From contig JADWOT020000007.1 in the NCBI GenBank assembly GCA_036345935.2, positions 7,046,074 to 7,110,073 on the forward strand: DNA of 64,000 nt, read 5' to 3'. The notes under the pieces were generated by a model. The model did not search any database and was not told where the DNA came from. It saw only the letters and a program-made list of their open reading frames with translations. Position 1 is the first letter of the stretch. Every line of letters begins with the position of its first letter. Made by a program: the position numbers and the translations under genes. The stretch is from Taenia hydatigena (lineage: Eukaryota; Platyhelminthes; Cestoda; Cyclophyllidea; Taeniidae). Positions 11,081 through 24,759 of this stretch are shown here, in pieces.

Positions 11081-12789
11081 TAGTCGCAAGTGTTTGCGTG
11101 CGGTGCTATAAGTGTACCTGCGCCTTCTCCTGGCAGCAGTACAAGCTCCGTCACACTGGTGACATCGAAATGCACCCTATCCCAATAAAACCCTAATTGA
11201 TGCATAAATCGCAGAGCCTGCCTTTAAGCACTGGAAGGACATAGTTTAGCGAGATGAACGCTGTATATTTTTATCATAGTTGCTTATCTTGTCATGACAA
11301 CAGAGTGTAAGTGTTCGTTCAGTTCACACCAATGTTCCCTTAAAAAAGAACGCGAGATGTCATCCACAAGGGCAGTTGTTGATTTCGGTAGCGTTTGGCT
11401 CACAATGCAATATTCTGCCTTTAATGTGCCGCAAACGCTTTGATCCACTGTGCTTTTGCTGACTTATATGGTGTGCTCATGGCTTTTGTGAGCGTAGACT
11501 GCTATTTTCAGATTCATGTTCTGAGAACTCCTCATAATACGTGAAGTTAAAACGCAAATTCTTGAATGTTTGAATGCATATGGGAACGCGATATTGCTGA
11601 GATATGGTGCCACAACCACACTCGTTGCAAAGGGACGAGCTGTAGAAAAAGTTAAGGGACGCTGGTATTTATTCGGCTGACATGCACTGCTGGTGACAGC
11701 TACAATTTAACAAATCAGGCAGCAGGTGTCAACACGTCCATTTCCTTGCGACTCTTTGCTTTAATGCCTAGTGGCCTTTGCATTCCACAGATGCAGTCTC
11801 ACCTCCTTATCCCGCAACGGTGGATAGCATCAGATTACACTATAATACATCGTCCTATTCCTCCATCGCAGTTGCTCCGCCGACGTCCCAGTTTTGCCAA
11901 TCCACAAAGCATGTTTTCTAAAACTCGCTTGAGACAACTGTTTAGACACTCTTCCATCACCCAGCCTTACCTGTTCATTAGACTCCCTGTAAAGTGCAAC
12001 TCATTATCAAACACAGGCTCGAAATCAGAATCTGATTAATGACGAAGAACAGCTTTACCATTGTCAGATAGGCCCTGTGTTCTAAACATTCCTCTACGGG
12101 TACGTACTGACTACCTTTCAAAGCCTGATGCATCCCTTACTAATTGGTTTCGGTTCAAATATTACAAATTCATTTGGATGATATCTCTACGTTCACTCGT
12201 ATTCCCGGAAGCATAATAGCTGACTGAGGCTTTTTTAACCAAAGTTGATTCTGGCCACAAGACTGCTAGTTTCTAGAGGTCTCGTTTGACACCCCGGGAC
12301 ACATCCTCTTTAAATGACGGAGTAGCACTTACTGAATTCCAATCAGGGAGGTCACTGCATTCTTTTTAATCTTAACAAAGTATTGCTAGTCTTTTTTAAA
12401 GGTTTTACGGTGGTAGCAAGGGACTGTATCGTAGTGTCCGATCCCCCTATCAACACTAATTAACTGAAAGCGTCATTGTTTAAATTGACTCTTCGCCATC
12501 TTTTTTGTTTTTTCTTGTTTAATTATTTCCACCACAATTCATGCATGCATACTTCCAATCATTTTTTGAAAAAGATTCTACGCCTTACCAGCATTTTGGC
12601 TTGAACCTTGACACTGAATATTCAGTGCTTTTAACCCCATTTATTTCAGCAATTCAGAAATGTAGATAAGCTTGCACATTGTCCCATTGATGCGGCATGA
12701 TATTTGAGCAGGAAAGAAAGGCACTCTAACGAACAGTTGCAGACTGAGTGGAAGATAGGCAACTTAACTGCTAAGATTGAAGGATGACT
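11081..12789. other. no feature recognised
   Basis: Short open frames only; no exon with good splice sites, RNA gene or repeat that I can support. Confidence 0.4.
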
Positions 12790-13085
12790 TTGTTTCGTAA
12801 TTCGTCTTTTACCCACAATGTCTGGCATCTCGCTTGACTTCCTTCTGTCTGGCCGTGAGACAGATTGCAGTACACCGTGGTGAATGCGCCAGTGGTTGAA
12901 TGGCGCTCGATTACTGGAAGCTAAACGTGGACATTTCAAACGCGCAGAGGACGGTCGCAATATGGCATAAAAGGTGGCTAGCATATTTAACATGGCATTG
13001 TTATCACAAATACATGCTGAGCACCTTTTAATTGGGGTATCTGCTATAGTGGTAATTTAAGAAAAACACTTAAAGGCCAACTACA
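12790..13085 (-). repeat. inverted dispersed repeat R3, copy 2
   Basis: Reverse-complement partner of 3090-3385. It covers most of the 115-codon minus-strand open frame at 12646-12993. The frame is only partly alignable with the other copy, so I do not call it a gene. Confidence 0.5.
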
Positions 13086-15610
13086 TCACACCACGATGCA
13101 CCACATCGCACCACGTAAAAAGTTTTGCGTTGTCGACAGAAATTAAGGGTACGCCTTTTCTTAGTCAGCATTGTTTGTCACTCCTTGTTTTTGAAGTCTT
13201 AACTCGATCTCATTACATTGCGGTTTTATTCCTACCGTAGGGAACATTTGTCTGTGAGCGCGAAACTCAGAGACTCACAGTCACTTTGAAGATTCGAATG
13301 AAATGACAAGAAAATTATGCCACTTGACTGATCAAATGAGTTTCTGTGGGTAAATTGATATAAATTAAATGATTGAATGAGATTGACCCTACCGTAGTAA
13401 ATAACCTAAAGAGAACACTTTTGCTTTGTTGTGGATCTTATTTTGCAACGGTTAAGCCAAGTTATGGGCTTATAAAATTTTAGTATCTTCCGATCAATAT
13501 TGTTCATAATTTTAAAGTAAACGCATTGTCCTTCGTCTTTTTTTGCACTGATTTGGTGAACTGAAATGCAATTGCGTCTAGGTTGTATGGAGAGGATGAT
13601 TGTTTTGTGGTTTGCCGCATACAAGGCAGTAACGTGCATGCACAGTAATAAAAGGCAAGATTATTATTGTTATGAAATATTGGAGCCGAGCCAATTATGT
13701 GAACATCAAGCAGTCTACAGCCAAATTGGCTTCCTTCAAATGGCATTTAATTCGGGTTCAAGTTCGACACGAGAGTAGCAGACGATTCAACTAATGACAT
13801 CTTGCAAGTAGACCAATGCACTTGTACTATTGCTGCATGAATGAGCAGTCATGTGCACTCTACATGATCATGCGTCTCAAAACGAATCAATGCTGTCTTT
13901 CTTGATCCACCTGGATCGTAGACAACACCGTTTAAGCAGCCATAAACTTCACAGAAATGTAGTATGCTGCAGCGCACTGTGGGTAGCCATGTAAGTAGTT
14001 TCGGATTGTGTTACAGTTTTAATGCCAAAAGGGCTACCAATTCCACTTATAACACATGTTTGCGCGATAGAATTGGCAGCGTTCTCTGGAAATAGGATTG
14101 AGTGCTTCTAAGGTTCCACATTGCATTCCCTTTCCAACGGATGTGATTCTGTTTCCGCATAAATATTCCTGCTTATGGAACCTAATTTGAATGAACTTTG
14201 TGAAGACCTGCCTTATTTCAGGACAATTTTTTCTTACTCTAATGCATTAAAATTTAGGGTCTAAGTCTAAAAACAGCAACGCGGCGTATGCAGACATAGG
14301 TAAAGATATGGGTCATCCTCAGCACCAGGCATTTTGAAGCCTTGCGCGTTCAATTTAAATCATGATTAGCACTTCTTGCGCTGACGAGCTGTCAGCTATC
14401 CTAGATGGTGCCAATAAATTCGCCCGTCTTACGATTTCCGCGCTTCCTGTTATCTGCAATGGAGTTTGTAGTAGATCAACATAAGGACTTTGTTTTAGAA
14501 GCCCACACGTTTTCATTTTGCGATGCACTCGCAGCTCACACGCATAACATAGGAAACGACATTAGGAACATTCCCTTTTTTTCGTCGAGGCTTGCACACA
14601 ACAATTTGTGCTGCTTTAAAGCATTTTATGGTGCTGCCGGCTTTCTATCAATGTAGGAGCTTTGCAACCGAGAACTATGGTCACTTTCATAAAAAGTATT
14701 TATGTCTTACCTTATCCCATAAGTATTTTGTTAACTGTGAACAAAGTCATTGGTGAAAAATAGTTTAAGATGGCGAACGATCAAGAAACACAGGTGATGC
14801 TATGAACATAAGTCCATGTGAAATGCCACGCTGATAGAGGAACCTTAATTTCCCTAAACACTGTCCGTCCTTTTGCCCTAATTGACACCTACTGTGCATT
14901 AATAAGCATCTTACGTTGTCTTTGACGATTTCTTTGTAGCTATTCTCGCGCTGCATCTGTCATCACTATAATAAATCTTTGTTAGGATCAGAACTCAGAG
15001 CCGTTGCTCTCGAAATTTTTGCCTCCAGCATCGCCACGTTGCGAAGTAATCGCAGCTTAGTCCAGTGAATCGTTGACTTGTAAAATGCAGCCAATGATAA
15101 GGCATTTGAAAAATGAATTCGTGTTCGAAATAATCACTTTTAACTAAGCTGCTTTGCCTCAGCATACTTTAGATAACCTGACATCAAGCTTTTCTCTCTT
15201 GCTTTAGTCTAGACGTGCACTAGAAGTTTTATTTATTAAGCCAAGCACATAAGTAATATATATGCGAATCCGTGTAACACTCACATATTATGGAAGAAAA
15301 TCAGCTTTGTCAAATCAACTCTGGCTTCATGCTCAAATATTGGTAATGGTTTGTCAGTGGAGATGATTCCTCCTCCACTAAGACAAGCAATATGTATTTT
15401 GCCCTATTCCTCGTAAGCAATCTGAGGGTCACCTCCATTGGCTTTAAATATGTAAGCCACGTTTCTGATATTTCAAAATGTGCTGAATTACGCGATCCAA
15501 AATACTCCTTATTGCAGTTTGGTGTTATTTTATCTTTCTGCTAACACTAAGTCTACTCATGATAATACCATGATGCACTGTACTTGTTCCTTGTCCTCAT
15601 CTGGGTGACG
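13086..15610. other. no gene recognised; short CACCAC-type repeat at its left end
   Basis: At 13087-13118 there is an imperfect run of CACCACATCG/CACCACGATG units. The rest shows short unrelated open frames on both strands and no splice-supported exon. Confidence 0.4.
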
Positions 15611-15614
15611 CTTA

Positions 15615-15790
15615 TTAAACTTCTAGTCACTAAGGTGCGCAAAAATTTGTTGTGCGCACAAGGAATATGACACTAGGCACCGAAGCTACATATATGTGCT
15701 TATCGCATCGGATGTCGAAGACAAAAAGCAAGAGGGATCAGCCTACCTGAAAAAGGGGAAGTTGTTCTTCTTTGTTGGTCAGATTTTGTC
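15615..15790 (+). repeat. short dispersed repeat R4, copy 2
   Basis: Partner of 4505-4700 in the same orientation. Both contain GCGCACA, a CTACATATA motif and a purine-rich tail. Confidence 0.45.
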
Positions 15791-17242
15791 ACTTTTACCT
15801 GCCAGTAATCTGATTTTGAGTTTGTGTTTGAAAACGAATGCACTCTTATAGGGCGTCTAATGAACAGGTAAGGCTGGATGATTGAAGGGTGACTTCATTC
15901 CAACATACCGTAAAAGACTTTGAAACCACTGAAGTAGATTCTGCGCTCTGTTTCTTAAAATGCATTTTAAGCAGACACTACTCTCTCGTGGTAAAGATAA
16001 GATCCTTCCAGTCTAGGGCGAAGTTTTTCCTTATGATGCTGGAGAAGGCCCAGTTGTCTTACCTAACTAGTGAATAATTGGGGCTTGAGGTATCAAGGCT
16101 TTAGTTGCATTCTTACATCATTGTGCAACGAATTCATATTTGGACAAGTAAAGCCTCTGATGCCATCCATAGTGAAGGAGAAACAGTAAACTATCTACCT
16201 CCATAACTGTGAATGTGTTTCTCTCCTTCCCTTTTCCACTATACATATATATATATATGTAGCGACCTCACACAAGCAATGAGGGAGTAGAAATTGGGCG
16301 CAAAAGCTGTCATTTTGTTTGCTGTTTTACCGTGGTAAGCCGGTGATTGTGATTATCTTTGAATTCTTCGTCAAAATTGGAGGTCGAAAGTAAGGCAGCG
16401 CTTTGTCTCTCTATCTAAGGGCGTTTTTAGGCAGTTAAAGGAACGAGTAACGTTGCACTAACACAATTTGCAATCTCAGTTGAGGCCCACTCTGACTCGC
16501 AGAGGTGCCTGTTTTCATGTTTTAAGTCTTAGACATGCAAAGATTTAAGTGGCTGGGCAGGAAAGCAGATGCCAGCCAGTTTTGTGCGTTACAATTGAAA
16601 TAAGGACAGAGACGTGGGAATCGTGTAGGCGAGATGTAGGCTCGTCCCTAATAATTGGACGCCAGAATTTCTCTACGTGGTTATGTCTTGGTGTGGAAGA
16701 AAACGGCTGTATTTGGTGCTGTTACCAGAGAATCGACACCGGCAGGAAGTTGTGGCGTGCCTTACTTGGTAAATCCAGTGAGCGTAAAACTGCCAAGGCT
16801 AAATTGCTATCATAGACTAGGACTCAGTTATTACGGTTGGAAGACCGATATGTTGCGCAATGGAGAACTTAATTTAAATGCTTTCATAAGAGCAGTCGTC
16901 GGGACATGACAGGAGGAATTGCCGAGCTATGATGTAGAAGGAGTGAGACAAGGATGGAAGGAATGAGGAAGAAGAGATTAGTAGGGATTTCCGCTAGCCA
17001 GAAATCAGATCCGAGTCTTGAGTGCGGCAGTAGAACATTCTGCTGCTGAAGCACCGGCACCTGCCACCAAGCAGAAGTCTTCTCACACCTCCACATCCCG
17101 TCAACGCCTTTAGCAGCGTGTCCAATGGACCGATGTGTGCCGCCATCCATGTGATTGGTGTTGTTGCTTTCCCCAATACAGGTGTGCACAGCACTCTAGG
17201 TGATGATGGTAAGGTGGTCAACTGCACCTTTCACGACAGTAT
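15791..17242. other. no supported gene; short AT tract
   Basis: An ATATAT tract lies at 16242-16260. The last 250 bases before the tRNA-Trp gene are GC-richer and open in several frames, but no motif or consistent frame can be defended. Confidence 0.4.
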
Positions 17243-17314
17243 GACTCCGTGGCGCAGCGGTAGCGCGTCTGACTCCAGATCAGAAGGTTGCGCGTTCAAG
17301 TCACGTCGGGGTCA
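17243..17314 (+). tRNA. tRNA-Trp (CCA)
   Basis: A 72-base cloverleaf. The acceptor GACTCCG pairs with CGGGGTC, the D arm is TGGCGCAGCGGTAGCGC and the anticodon loop is CTCCAGA in the stem TCTGA/TCAGA. The discriminator is A. The body is nearly identical to animal tRNA-Trp. One oddity is the T stem GCGCG/CACGT, with a C-A mismatch and a G-T pair; the loop reads TTCAAGT. A TTTT terminator follows at 17317. Most likely functional, but the T-stem mismatch leaves room for early decay. Confidence 0.9.
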
Positions 17315-18790
17315 CTGTTTTCCCCTCTTGCCTCATTTGCCGTTGCCTGCAGCATATCTATAACTTGTACTCTCCTGATATCACTTTCGTCACTCCATCG
17401 CTGCCCTTACTACCACCGTTACCTCCATGCCCGCATTAACATCGTCGTAAGTGATGTCCTCTCAAATCACCCTCACTTTATCCCAAAACAACTTCTTGCT
17501 TTAGTCTTTTGCTCAAACTAAGTGACACAGCAATATCTACAACTAGACTGCTTATTTTTGACACGTCGCAGTAGGAGGGATAATGAACTGAAATGATGAC
17601 AATGCCAACATAAAAAGCGTTGCAAGGGCTATTTTGTTTTTGCCCAATTTTTTGTGTAATAACTTATCGAAGCCCTCTGTCGCGCTTCATGCCACAATAG
17701 TGCGTTAAAGTGATAAAATTCAAGCTTTTTAGTAGTTTTGGATGAAGCCAGCGGAAAAGTGCTAGCAGTTAGATACATTCAGAAGGAAAAAGAACACAAG
17801 ATTATACTAAAGCGCCAAGTGTAGGAAAGAATACCACCCTCGTCGGCCTTTCGATCGTTTCTCATCTGCTTTAGCTTGTGAGGCATCTCTTTTGAAAGAT
17901 GCTTATATCCACAAAGTATGCAAAGCTTACAGTAAGGAAGACGATTCACTCGTAATAGTCGATAGGATATTTGCACCTCAATGGATATAAATGTGCAACA
18001 CACTAGCATTGTTTGATTGCGTTATTAACTCTGGTCCCACTGGGTCTTATGCTAGAAAACGAGAAGATAGTCCTCAGGTTTGCACATCTATTGGCGAATG
18101 TGTATCTTCAAATTCAGCGATCTTTATGTGGGACATATGATAGGACCAAATTTGCATGATTATGGTGATGTGGTGAGCACATGCTTAGACCGACTAATGT
18201 TATACCTGCAGGTTAGTTTAATTTGTCTGTGCCGGTTAGGAGTAACTACATTTGAGCCGATCCTCACAGCACTAGCAAACACATCTGCCATGAAATCTAA
18301 ATGCTGCTGACCACGGCATGTTTCCGAGGTTTCAGGTGTACTTAACACCATTAAGCGCATCAAATATCTGTAAACGTCGATTTAGTTTTTACCAATTGGA
18401 CCCCAGCGAGGCTGGCTTAAACTCTTGCTGCTAAATTGCTGCGCCGATTTGCCCACATACCTAGGTGTTACATTGACAAACTCTATTTAAGAAGGCTCAA
18501 CGTCTTGTAAAACAGTTGTCAAGAAGTTGGTTACCCTTGTTCTAACCATGCTACAATCCATCGAAGTAGATGACATCATAAATGCAGTATCAAGCACGGT
18601 AATTGTAGTCTGCTTACGGCTAATGGCCGGCAAGTACGCTATGCGACAATCCACAAGCTGTTAACTAAACAATGCCAGGCACGTGCATGGAAGAGCCTGC
18701 GCGTACTTGTGCAGCAGGTTAGTATGACACTTAGGAGGATCTAAAGACGTTCTTGTGTTTGGCAGTGACGAGCACGGACGTACGAGTAAT
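17315..18790. other. no feature recognised
   Basis: A pyrimidine-rich stretch with a GTAAGT donor-like site at about 17448 follows the tRNA, but I could not define an exon. The remainder has no recognisable feature. Confidence 0.4.
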
Positions 18791-18799
18791 ACTTCTAGT

Positions 18800-21720
18800 G
18801 CTCTAGCGTGGGAAAAGTAGTAGGCAAATGGGCACCCACCCCTCCATTCGTAAACGTCATTAGACCTGTTGTTTGAGTGTGCACTGTGACCCTTAATATC
18901 TAAGAGGAAGAAGGAAGGTGCCTCACTTCACGTGGCATGAAGATGCGTCGAGTAGATTAGGCAGGCCAAATAAGAGTTTTGGGTTGGATTTAATTGTAGC
19001 GTGTAAAGGCCCCGCTGAGGATGAGACATGCACAGTTGATCAGATAGCCCCGTCAATCAGCATCTATCCAAATTTATCCAGGCCTGCCATAATCTGGCTT
19101 AGGTGGCTAATCTATTCTGTGATACTCCAGTGGATTCTAGTCTGATAAAGTCAGGCATAGTCCTGAGTACTGTGTTGTGGTCTTTTACAGTGGGGCATGG
19201 ATGTGGAACAAGCCGCTGCACTCCAGTGGGTCTGCTGCTGCCCCATTTATTTAGCGGTTACAAACGCACGTAAGAGCCATTAAAAGCTAGCGTAGCACAG
19301 TGAGCGCAGTGTAATCGTGAAGTTAATTGAAGGATTGGCTAAATGCTACTAAAGATTTCTATGGAGCTAACAAACAGACGCGCCTGATGCGCATTCGCAA
19401 TCCTTACATGTGATTATTTAGCAATACCAGCAGTGCATGCATTTCTTCTATGGAAGTAAAGGAGCATGCATTTTCAGCTCAAACAGATACAGGAATGGTT
19501 GAGATACAGGCGCGGGGATAAGGAACCGCAGAAAAAGCAGAGTGGGGAAGTAGAGCTTAAGGATTGGAGGTCAACACTGTAGGATAACCCTGCACAGTGC
19601 TGCGGTGCGGTGTTCTTCATTTTTTTCCCTTCTCTAATCATTCCATGAAAATGATACATTCATCCTTTCATCAAGCCGTTTAACTGAGTTAAATAAAAAG
19701 GATTTGACTCGGAGGAAAGAGCATGAATTTTTCACGGCCATCCGGGGACTCTAAGCAAAGCATTCTCTTTCTAAGTGAGATACACTGGATGGCAGGTGTA
19801 ATGCTCTTACAATGACGCACGCAACTGAAGCAGGAGGGTGGGGTTAGAATATGGTAAAATGGAAGGAAATGGTATGGTATTACAATTTACCTCTAACTTT
19901 TACGATTTCCAGACGATGTGGTCCTTTAGCGTCTTGAAAACGGTGGGGCGGGAGGTTGGGACTGACGAGCAGATGGAGTTGAAGGCGGTAGAAGTAATAG
20001 ATGAAAAGAAGACCTGAGGCAAAAAGGAAATTAATTAGGACGGATGTAATGATGGAGAACTGAATGGAGGGAACGATACCGTGAGTAAGATCAATGAAAG
20101 CAGACGAAACAACTCGCAGCAGAGCATGTCTGGATGTTGGCTGTGTGACTGACTTCTTTGAATCTGACGCGTGTAAATCAATTAGTTGCACGTGCCGCGT
20201 GGTTGCTCTCACTTCCGACTGGTGTAGACTTTCAGCATCATTTCCTTTTAAGGTTTTGCAGGACCAGGTATCACTTGTTTTGGTGCTATTTCACCCCAAG
20301 CTATTTTCTCACATCATTCTGCATGCACATGTGACAATGCTAATGTACTTTGGTTGGATGTTTTTAATCAATAGCTCTTTCCAGTGCTGTTATTTGGGCT
20401 GATCAACTTTTGAGCTTATAGGCACTTCTCGTTTCCGCTGAATGCGGATAAAGATGGACATGTGGAGGAATTGGGCTAAGCGAAGCAGATAGATGGCTAG
20501 GATGATGCTTAAATGATGACTGATTGAGAAATCAATTTCTACAAAACAGCCCAACTTTCATGCGGTCCTTTTGCCCATGTGCTCTGCTAGGTTTACAGCA
20601 ACGCTTTGCAAGGTGCGCTGGTGGAGTTTGAATATATGTGCTTTGCAGAAGGATGTCTCCAGCTGCAGGGCTAAAAACACTCTTGATGATATCGCCAAAA
20701 GGTGGCTATCTTAACTTAGGCTGGCTTGCGTTGGACTGACGAATCCACTAGCCTGCTACTTGAGAAATGCTTTTAAAGTAATTGGATATGGACCGCTACA
20801 TTTTACTCTGGTGATCACTGTCGCGCCCTGTTCTTTTAGTGAAATGTTTGTGAAATACTGTGGTTCTGAATTGCCAGTGTGCTACCTTCCATATACGATA
20901 TCTTCGGCAAGTATAGCTAAACAAATGACAGATTTGCCTCGCGTAAATTATGCCATAATTTTCGATGATGTCCTTCTAAGTTAAACTCATTTAAAATGTG
21001 GACTGATTGTCTTTAAACCTAGCAGCTACTTGCTGGGCAAACATGATAGGATCGCGTGAGAAGCAAACCTATTAATAATAGCACTGGTTATTTAAATAGC
21101 TTGCTCTCATACACAATGTGGTAGACAAAATGTTTTGCAACCAAATGCCATTGACGAGTTAAAAAAACACTGTTTGACCAAGACATTATAATATTGAACT
21201 TAAACCATGCGTTAGTGACGCATTTTTACAGCAATTGACGACCCTACGCACCATAGTCTTGAGCGAATGCTAAAATGATTTTCCACTCACCCGTTTGTGG
21301 GAGTGTTTGCAGCTCAACTTGCCGTGGGTTGAGTAGGTCAGTGAACGAACTGACCGACTGGGCAAACACTGAGCAACGAAAATACAGCAGGTGGTCTTAT
21401 CGATTGCATTGATCCGTTGATCGACTAACCGCTCGAAGCGGATGAGTCAGCAACGAGGCGTCTGCTGGAAAGGGCATGGGCAACTCACTTAGCCGGCGAT
21501 GGCATAAACATGCCCTCGAGTAGGGGTTAATAACGGAGGTGGATGGTGGGGAAAAGAAAACATGAAAAGGACAGGCAACAGCAAAATCAGCAGCAAAGTC
21601 TCTAAGATTGCGGCAAAGAGTATCCACAAAATGCGCAGACTTCTAGTACCGAAAATGTATTTTAACAAGCAAGGCTTCAAGGATTTACACACAGGCAGAC
21701 ACATAAATGAAGGAACATTA
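18800..21720 (+). repeat. segmental duplication SD-2, copy 1 (~2.9 kb)
   Basis: Collinear with 39420-42350 in the same orientation. Shared anchors include AGTAGTAGGCAAAT, AGTTGATCAGATAGC, TTTATTTAGCGGTTACAAACGC, GTAAGAGCCATTAAAAGCTAGCG, GGCTTCAAGGAT and GCAGACACATAAA. Its right end also matches a third partial copy at 37400-37950. Minus-strand open frames in the two copies share SDSKKS.TQP.SRHAL then RVV before drifting apart by indels. The block may therefore descend from something that once coded. No intact gene is left. Confidence 0.75.
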
Positions 21721-24384
21721 ATTAGCGCCTAAGCGTAAGCTGCATTTATTCAGCAAGCATCACCTCTCTAGCATCCATTTAGATAGGACTTGGCAAAGGT
21801 TCGTATTCTGCAAGCAAACCCACTCTGCCTTCTCCTCCCCTTCGAAGGGCGAACACTACTGATTAAGTGTATTTCCTGCTATCACCCTGTCAATCTCTAT
21901 GAGAAGCTATTAAATTCTGCTCTCAAAGGTGAAAGGTTCTGACACATTTGCTGTGCTTGATGTCAAAGGTACGCGCACACCTGGTGTGCCAATTTATGAC
22001 ACTTTCAGGGTGGGGCAGCTTTGAAAGCATCTGGGCATTTTACGTCGAAATGAAGAGCATCGAAATATTTGCAGTGTTAGCTAATTAAATGTGCTACAAA
22101 TTAATTGACTAGATTGTTTGCAGTTAGGACCCCTAAATGCACTTGCCATCAACTACGACGGTGTAATCATGCAGAATGTAAGCGGGCAAGATGGCATCTC
22201 TACTCCCCTAAACCCACATCTTCAATCATTACCTGGATATTTTTAATTGACAAATGTCCTTTTTTTGACTATCGGTTCACAACTAGTGTAAATTAGATGC
22301 CTCTTTTCCAGCCTTGTACTTGATCACTTGACCACAGCGACTACTAAGCATCAGCTGAGTGGCAATGGCATTCCACCTCGAAATTTAAAAGCAATAACTA
22401 GCACGGTGACGTTTGCAGTGCAAGAAGTACAGCCGTATGCGCCTCGCAACGTTCTTCTTCATGGACAAATGAGGCTAATACACGTCGAGCACATGAAGGA
22501 GGGTAAATGCGTGGGCATGTCTCCTTTTCTGTATGCTATCAATAAGGAAGTTGCTTTACCAAAGTCACCACAGCTGAGCGCCTTTGGGTGGTTTTCTTAA
22601 ACTACTTAAAGCGCTACCTTGCTCTCTTGTTCCATCTGCTTTCGGGGTATTTTACATAAGAGGGAAAGGTGGATATTCGCGCAAACCGATAATTGATGAT
22701 GGCAACCCCAACAGCAAAGTCTTCCGGTCAGACAGGTAGGGTGAGAGCCATTATCTTAAAAGCTGGGATTCTGTTTGTAAAAGCGTCTTCCACACAATCC
22801 ATTACATTTGTCAACCAGCAAAATTTTCTTGATGTGGCAAGTTTCTCCCATATAGAATGTCAGTGGGCTGGTTTCTCCTTTTGCGTAATGACAACCACTT
22901 TTCGCCGATAAGAGTCCATGTTCTGAGCAAGCGTTTTCGTTGCAAGTGGCATCTATTATGAAAATTATCCTCCGTTATGTCATGCTGCAATCATAGGGCA
23001 AAATAACTTAGTGGACTGCTCCCTTCTTTTTAGAAGGGAATGTTGTTAGCATGGGATAGATTATGCAGGGAGGGATGGAAAAGGAAAACAACTGAGAACA
23101 ATGTTGATGATGCTTGGTGATGTGACACTTACTTCCAAAATCCCATTATCTCTAACTCCACACCATAAAGTGTGAAGCCAAATTTTGTCATATGGTCTTC
23201 CAAGGGTTGTCTCGAACTGGACTCACCACTACGTATTCCAATTTGGTAAATGCTAGATTATGTATACCACTCTGATAAATCAGTAGAGAGGTTGAAATAA
23301 GAAAAAAGGCACAAACATGCTCTGACTAGCATTCGGCTCACGTTGATTTTCATTACACATGCCTTACTCAAAGCGCTATCCTGCAACTTCATTGTCGATA
23401 ACGTTATATCTAGAGATGAGCATGATGACGGACTTGAATTTGTGCCAATTCTCAGCAACGTAGTTGTTGGAAGCCTCTATTTGAAGCCACCGACAACGCC
23501 AATTTATATCTGCTTGTGTGCTCGAAATGAAACCTACACACTTTAAAATGTGTTTCGTGCTCATTGAATCCCAGAGTAGTTAAGTATAAAGGGATCGCGT
23601 ACTGGAAATGGTTAAATGCTGCGTGTCACTGGTAATGTGGTATCAGTAAAAGAACAGACGTTGGGATTGACATTAAATCAGCAGTATATCAGAAACGCGC
23701 ATGCACTATACCCTTTGATTACTAACTCGCCTTCTTTGTCTAGGTTAAATTTTAACGCTTATTGCTAGATTTACGGCAGGATCTATACTTTGTACTTCGT
23801 CTAACCCAGAACCACTGATAGCCGAAATCGCACAATGCTCTGTGTTCGGTTGACAGAGCAAGGATTTGCTTGCAAAGTGTGATTTGACCCCTTGTTCTCT
23901 GCTGCACTAATTGTAATTCTTTCTTCTTCTCTAGGTTGATTCGAAAAAACGCTTTTTAAATTCATTTCACAGCTATGCCAACCAGCACTTGTCTCTCTCC
24001 ACCGTCATATGCTGTGCGGAAAAATGGAAAGCGAGTGGTAGAGGGAGGACAAGGCCGTATATTGAGTGCAAAAGTTGGGTGGGAGGAAGGAATAGCCTTG
24101 TTGTCAAGTCATTGGAAATGCGATAATGTCAACCCAGACACTTAGTCACGAAAGAGAGTCATTCGGAATGAAATTGCTGGAAAACGCAAAACATCATCAC
24201 GCGTCCCTCTGCGGCATCACCAGCTCGTCCTGCCATCATGACCTAAATTTGTGCTTCTAAAGCGCATGTTAGATTCTAAGGATACACTCTTTCACAGGCT
24301 ATGTCGCTAGCCATTTTGCCTATATAAATCAAAGGAAAATTTTCCGACATTGTAAGCTAAATAACTTCGTGCTACTCAGCCAAT
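21721..24384. other. no feature recognised
   Basis: The first ~200 bases still align weakly with 37740-37950, the third SD-2 copy. The rest has only short open frames. Confidence 0.4.
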
Positions 24385-24625
24385 TTAAGCAGCTGATTTC
24401 ATGACTTCTCGATGACACAAATTGTCTGGAGAACCGAAAGCTCCTATCATGTGCAATTATTTCACTCGCAAGCACTAACATTGGTTTGCCTAACAGCTTA
24501 AAGTGTTTGGTCTGAAACGCATAAAAGTGGTTCACACTGAGGCTAACTTCAACACGCCCTAGGGCGTTTCCTTTCATCCATTGTAAATGTAGGGCATCAA
24601 TTCTAAATAGCAGCTCTTTGTGGGT
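24385..24625 (-). repeat. dispersed repeat R2, copy 2 (inverted)
   Basis: Reverse-complement match to 1487-1720 and 29012-29250. It forms the outer edge of the mucin-locus duplication cluster; with the plus-strand copy at 29 kb it brackets the cluster in opposite orientations. Confidence 0.6.
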
Positions 24626-24759
24626 CAATCCGTCTCCGTAGGTGACAACAAGGTTCACAAAGGCTTAAATGACTCCATTGTGATGCGTAAACAACTGTAA
24701 GCAAAGCATAGTTAACAATCTCAGAAGGTGGTTGGCAAAACAAGTAATTCGAATGGCTA

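Noticed and set aside
16925..17215. Possible decayed histone H2A.Z-like pseudogene
   Set aside because: A plus-strand stretch (SAAVEHSAAEAPAPA and a later GVV.FPN.GVHS) can be aligned by eye with H2A.Z only with several gaps and a frame change. Identity is too low to support a call without a search.
24329..24658. 109-codon minus-strand open frame over repeat R2
   Set aside because: Not open in the other two R2 copies.
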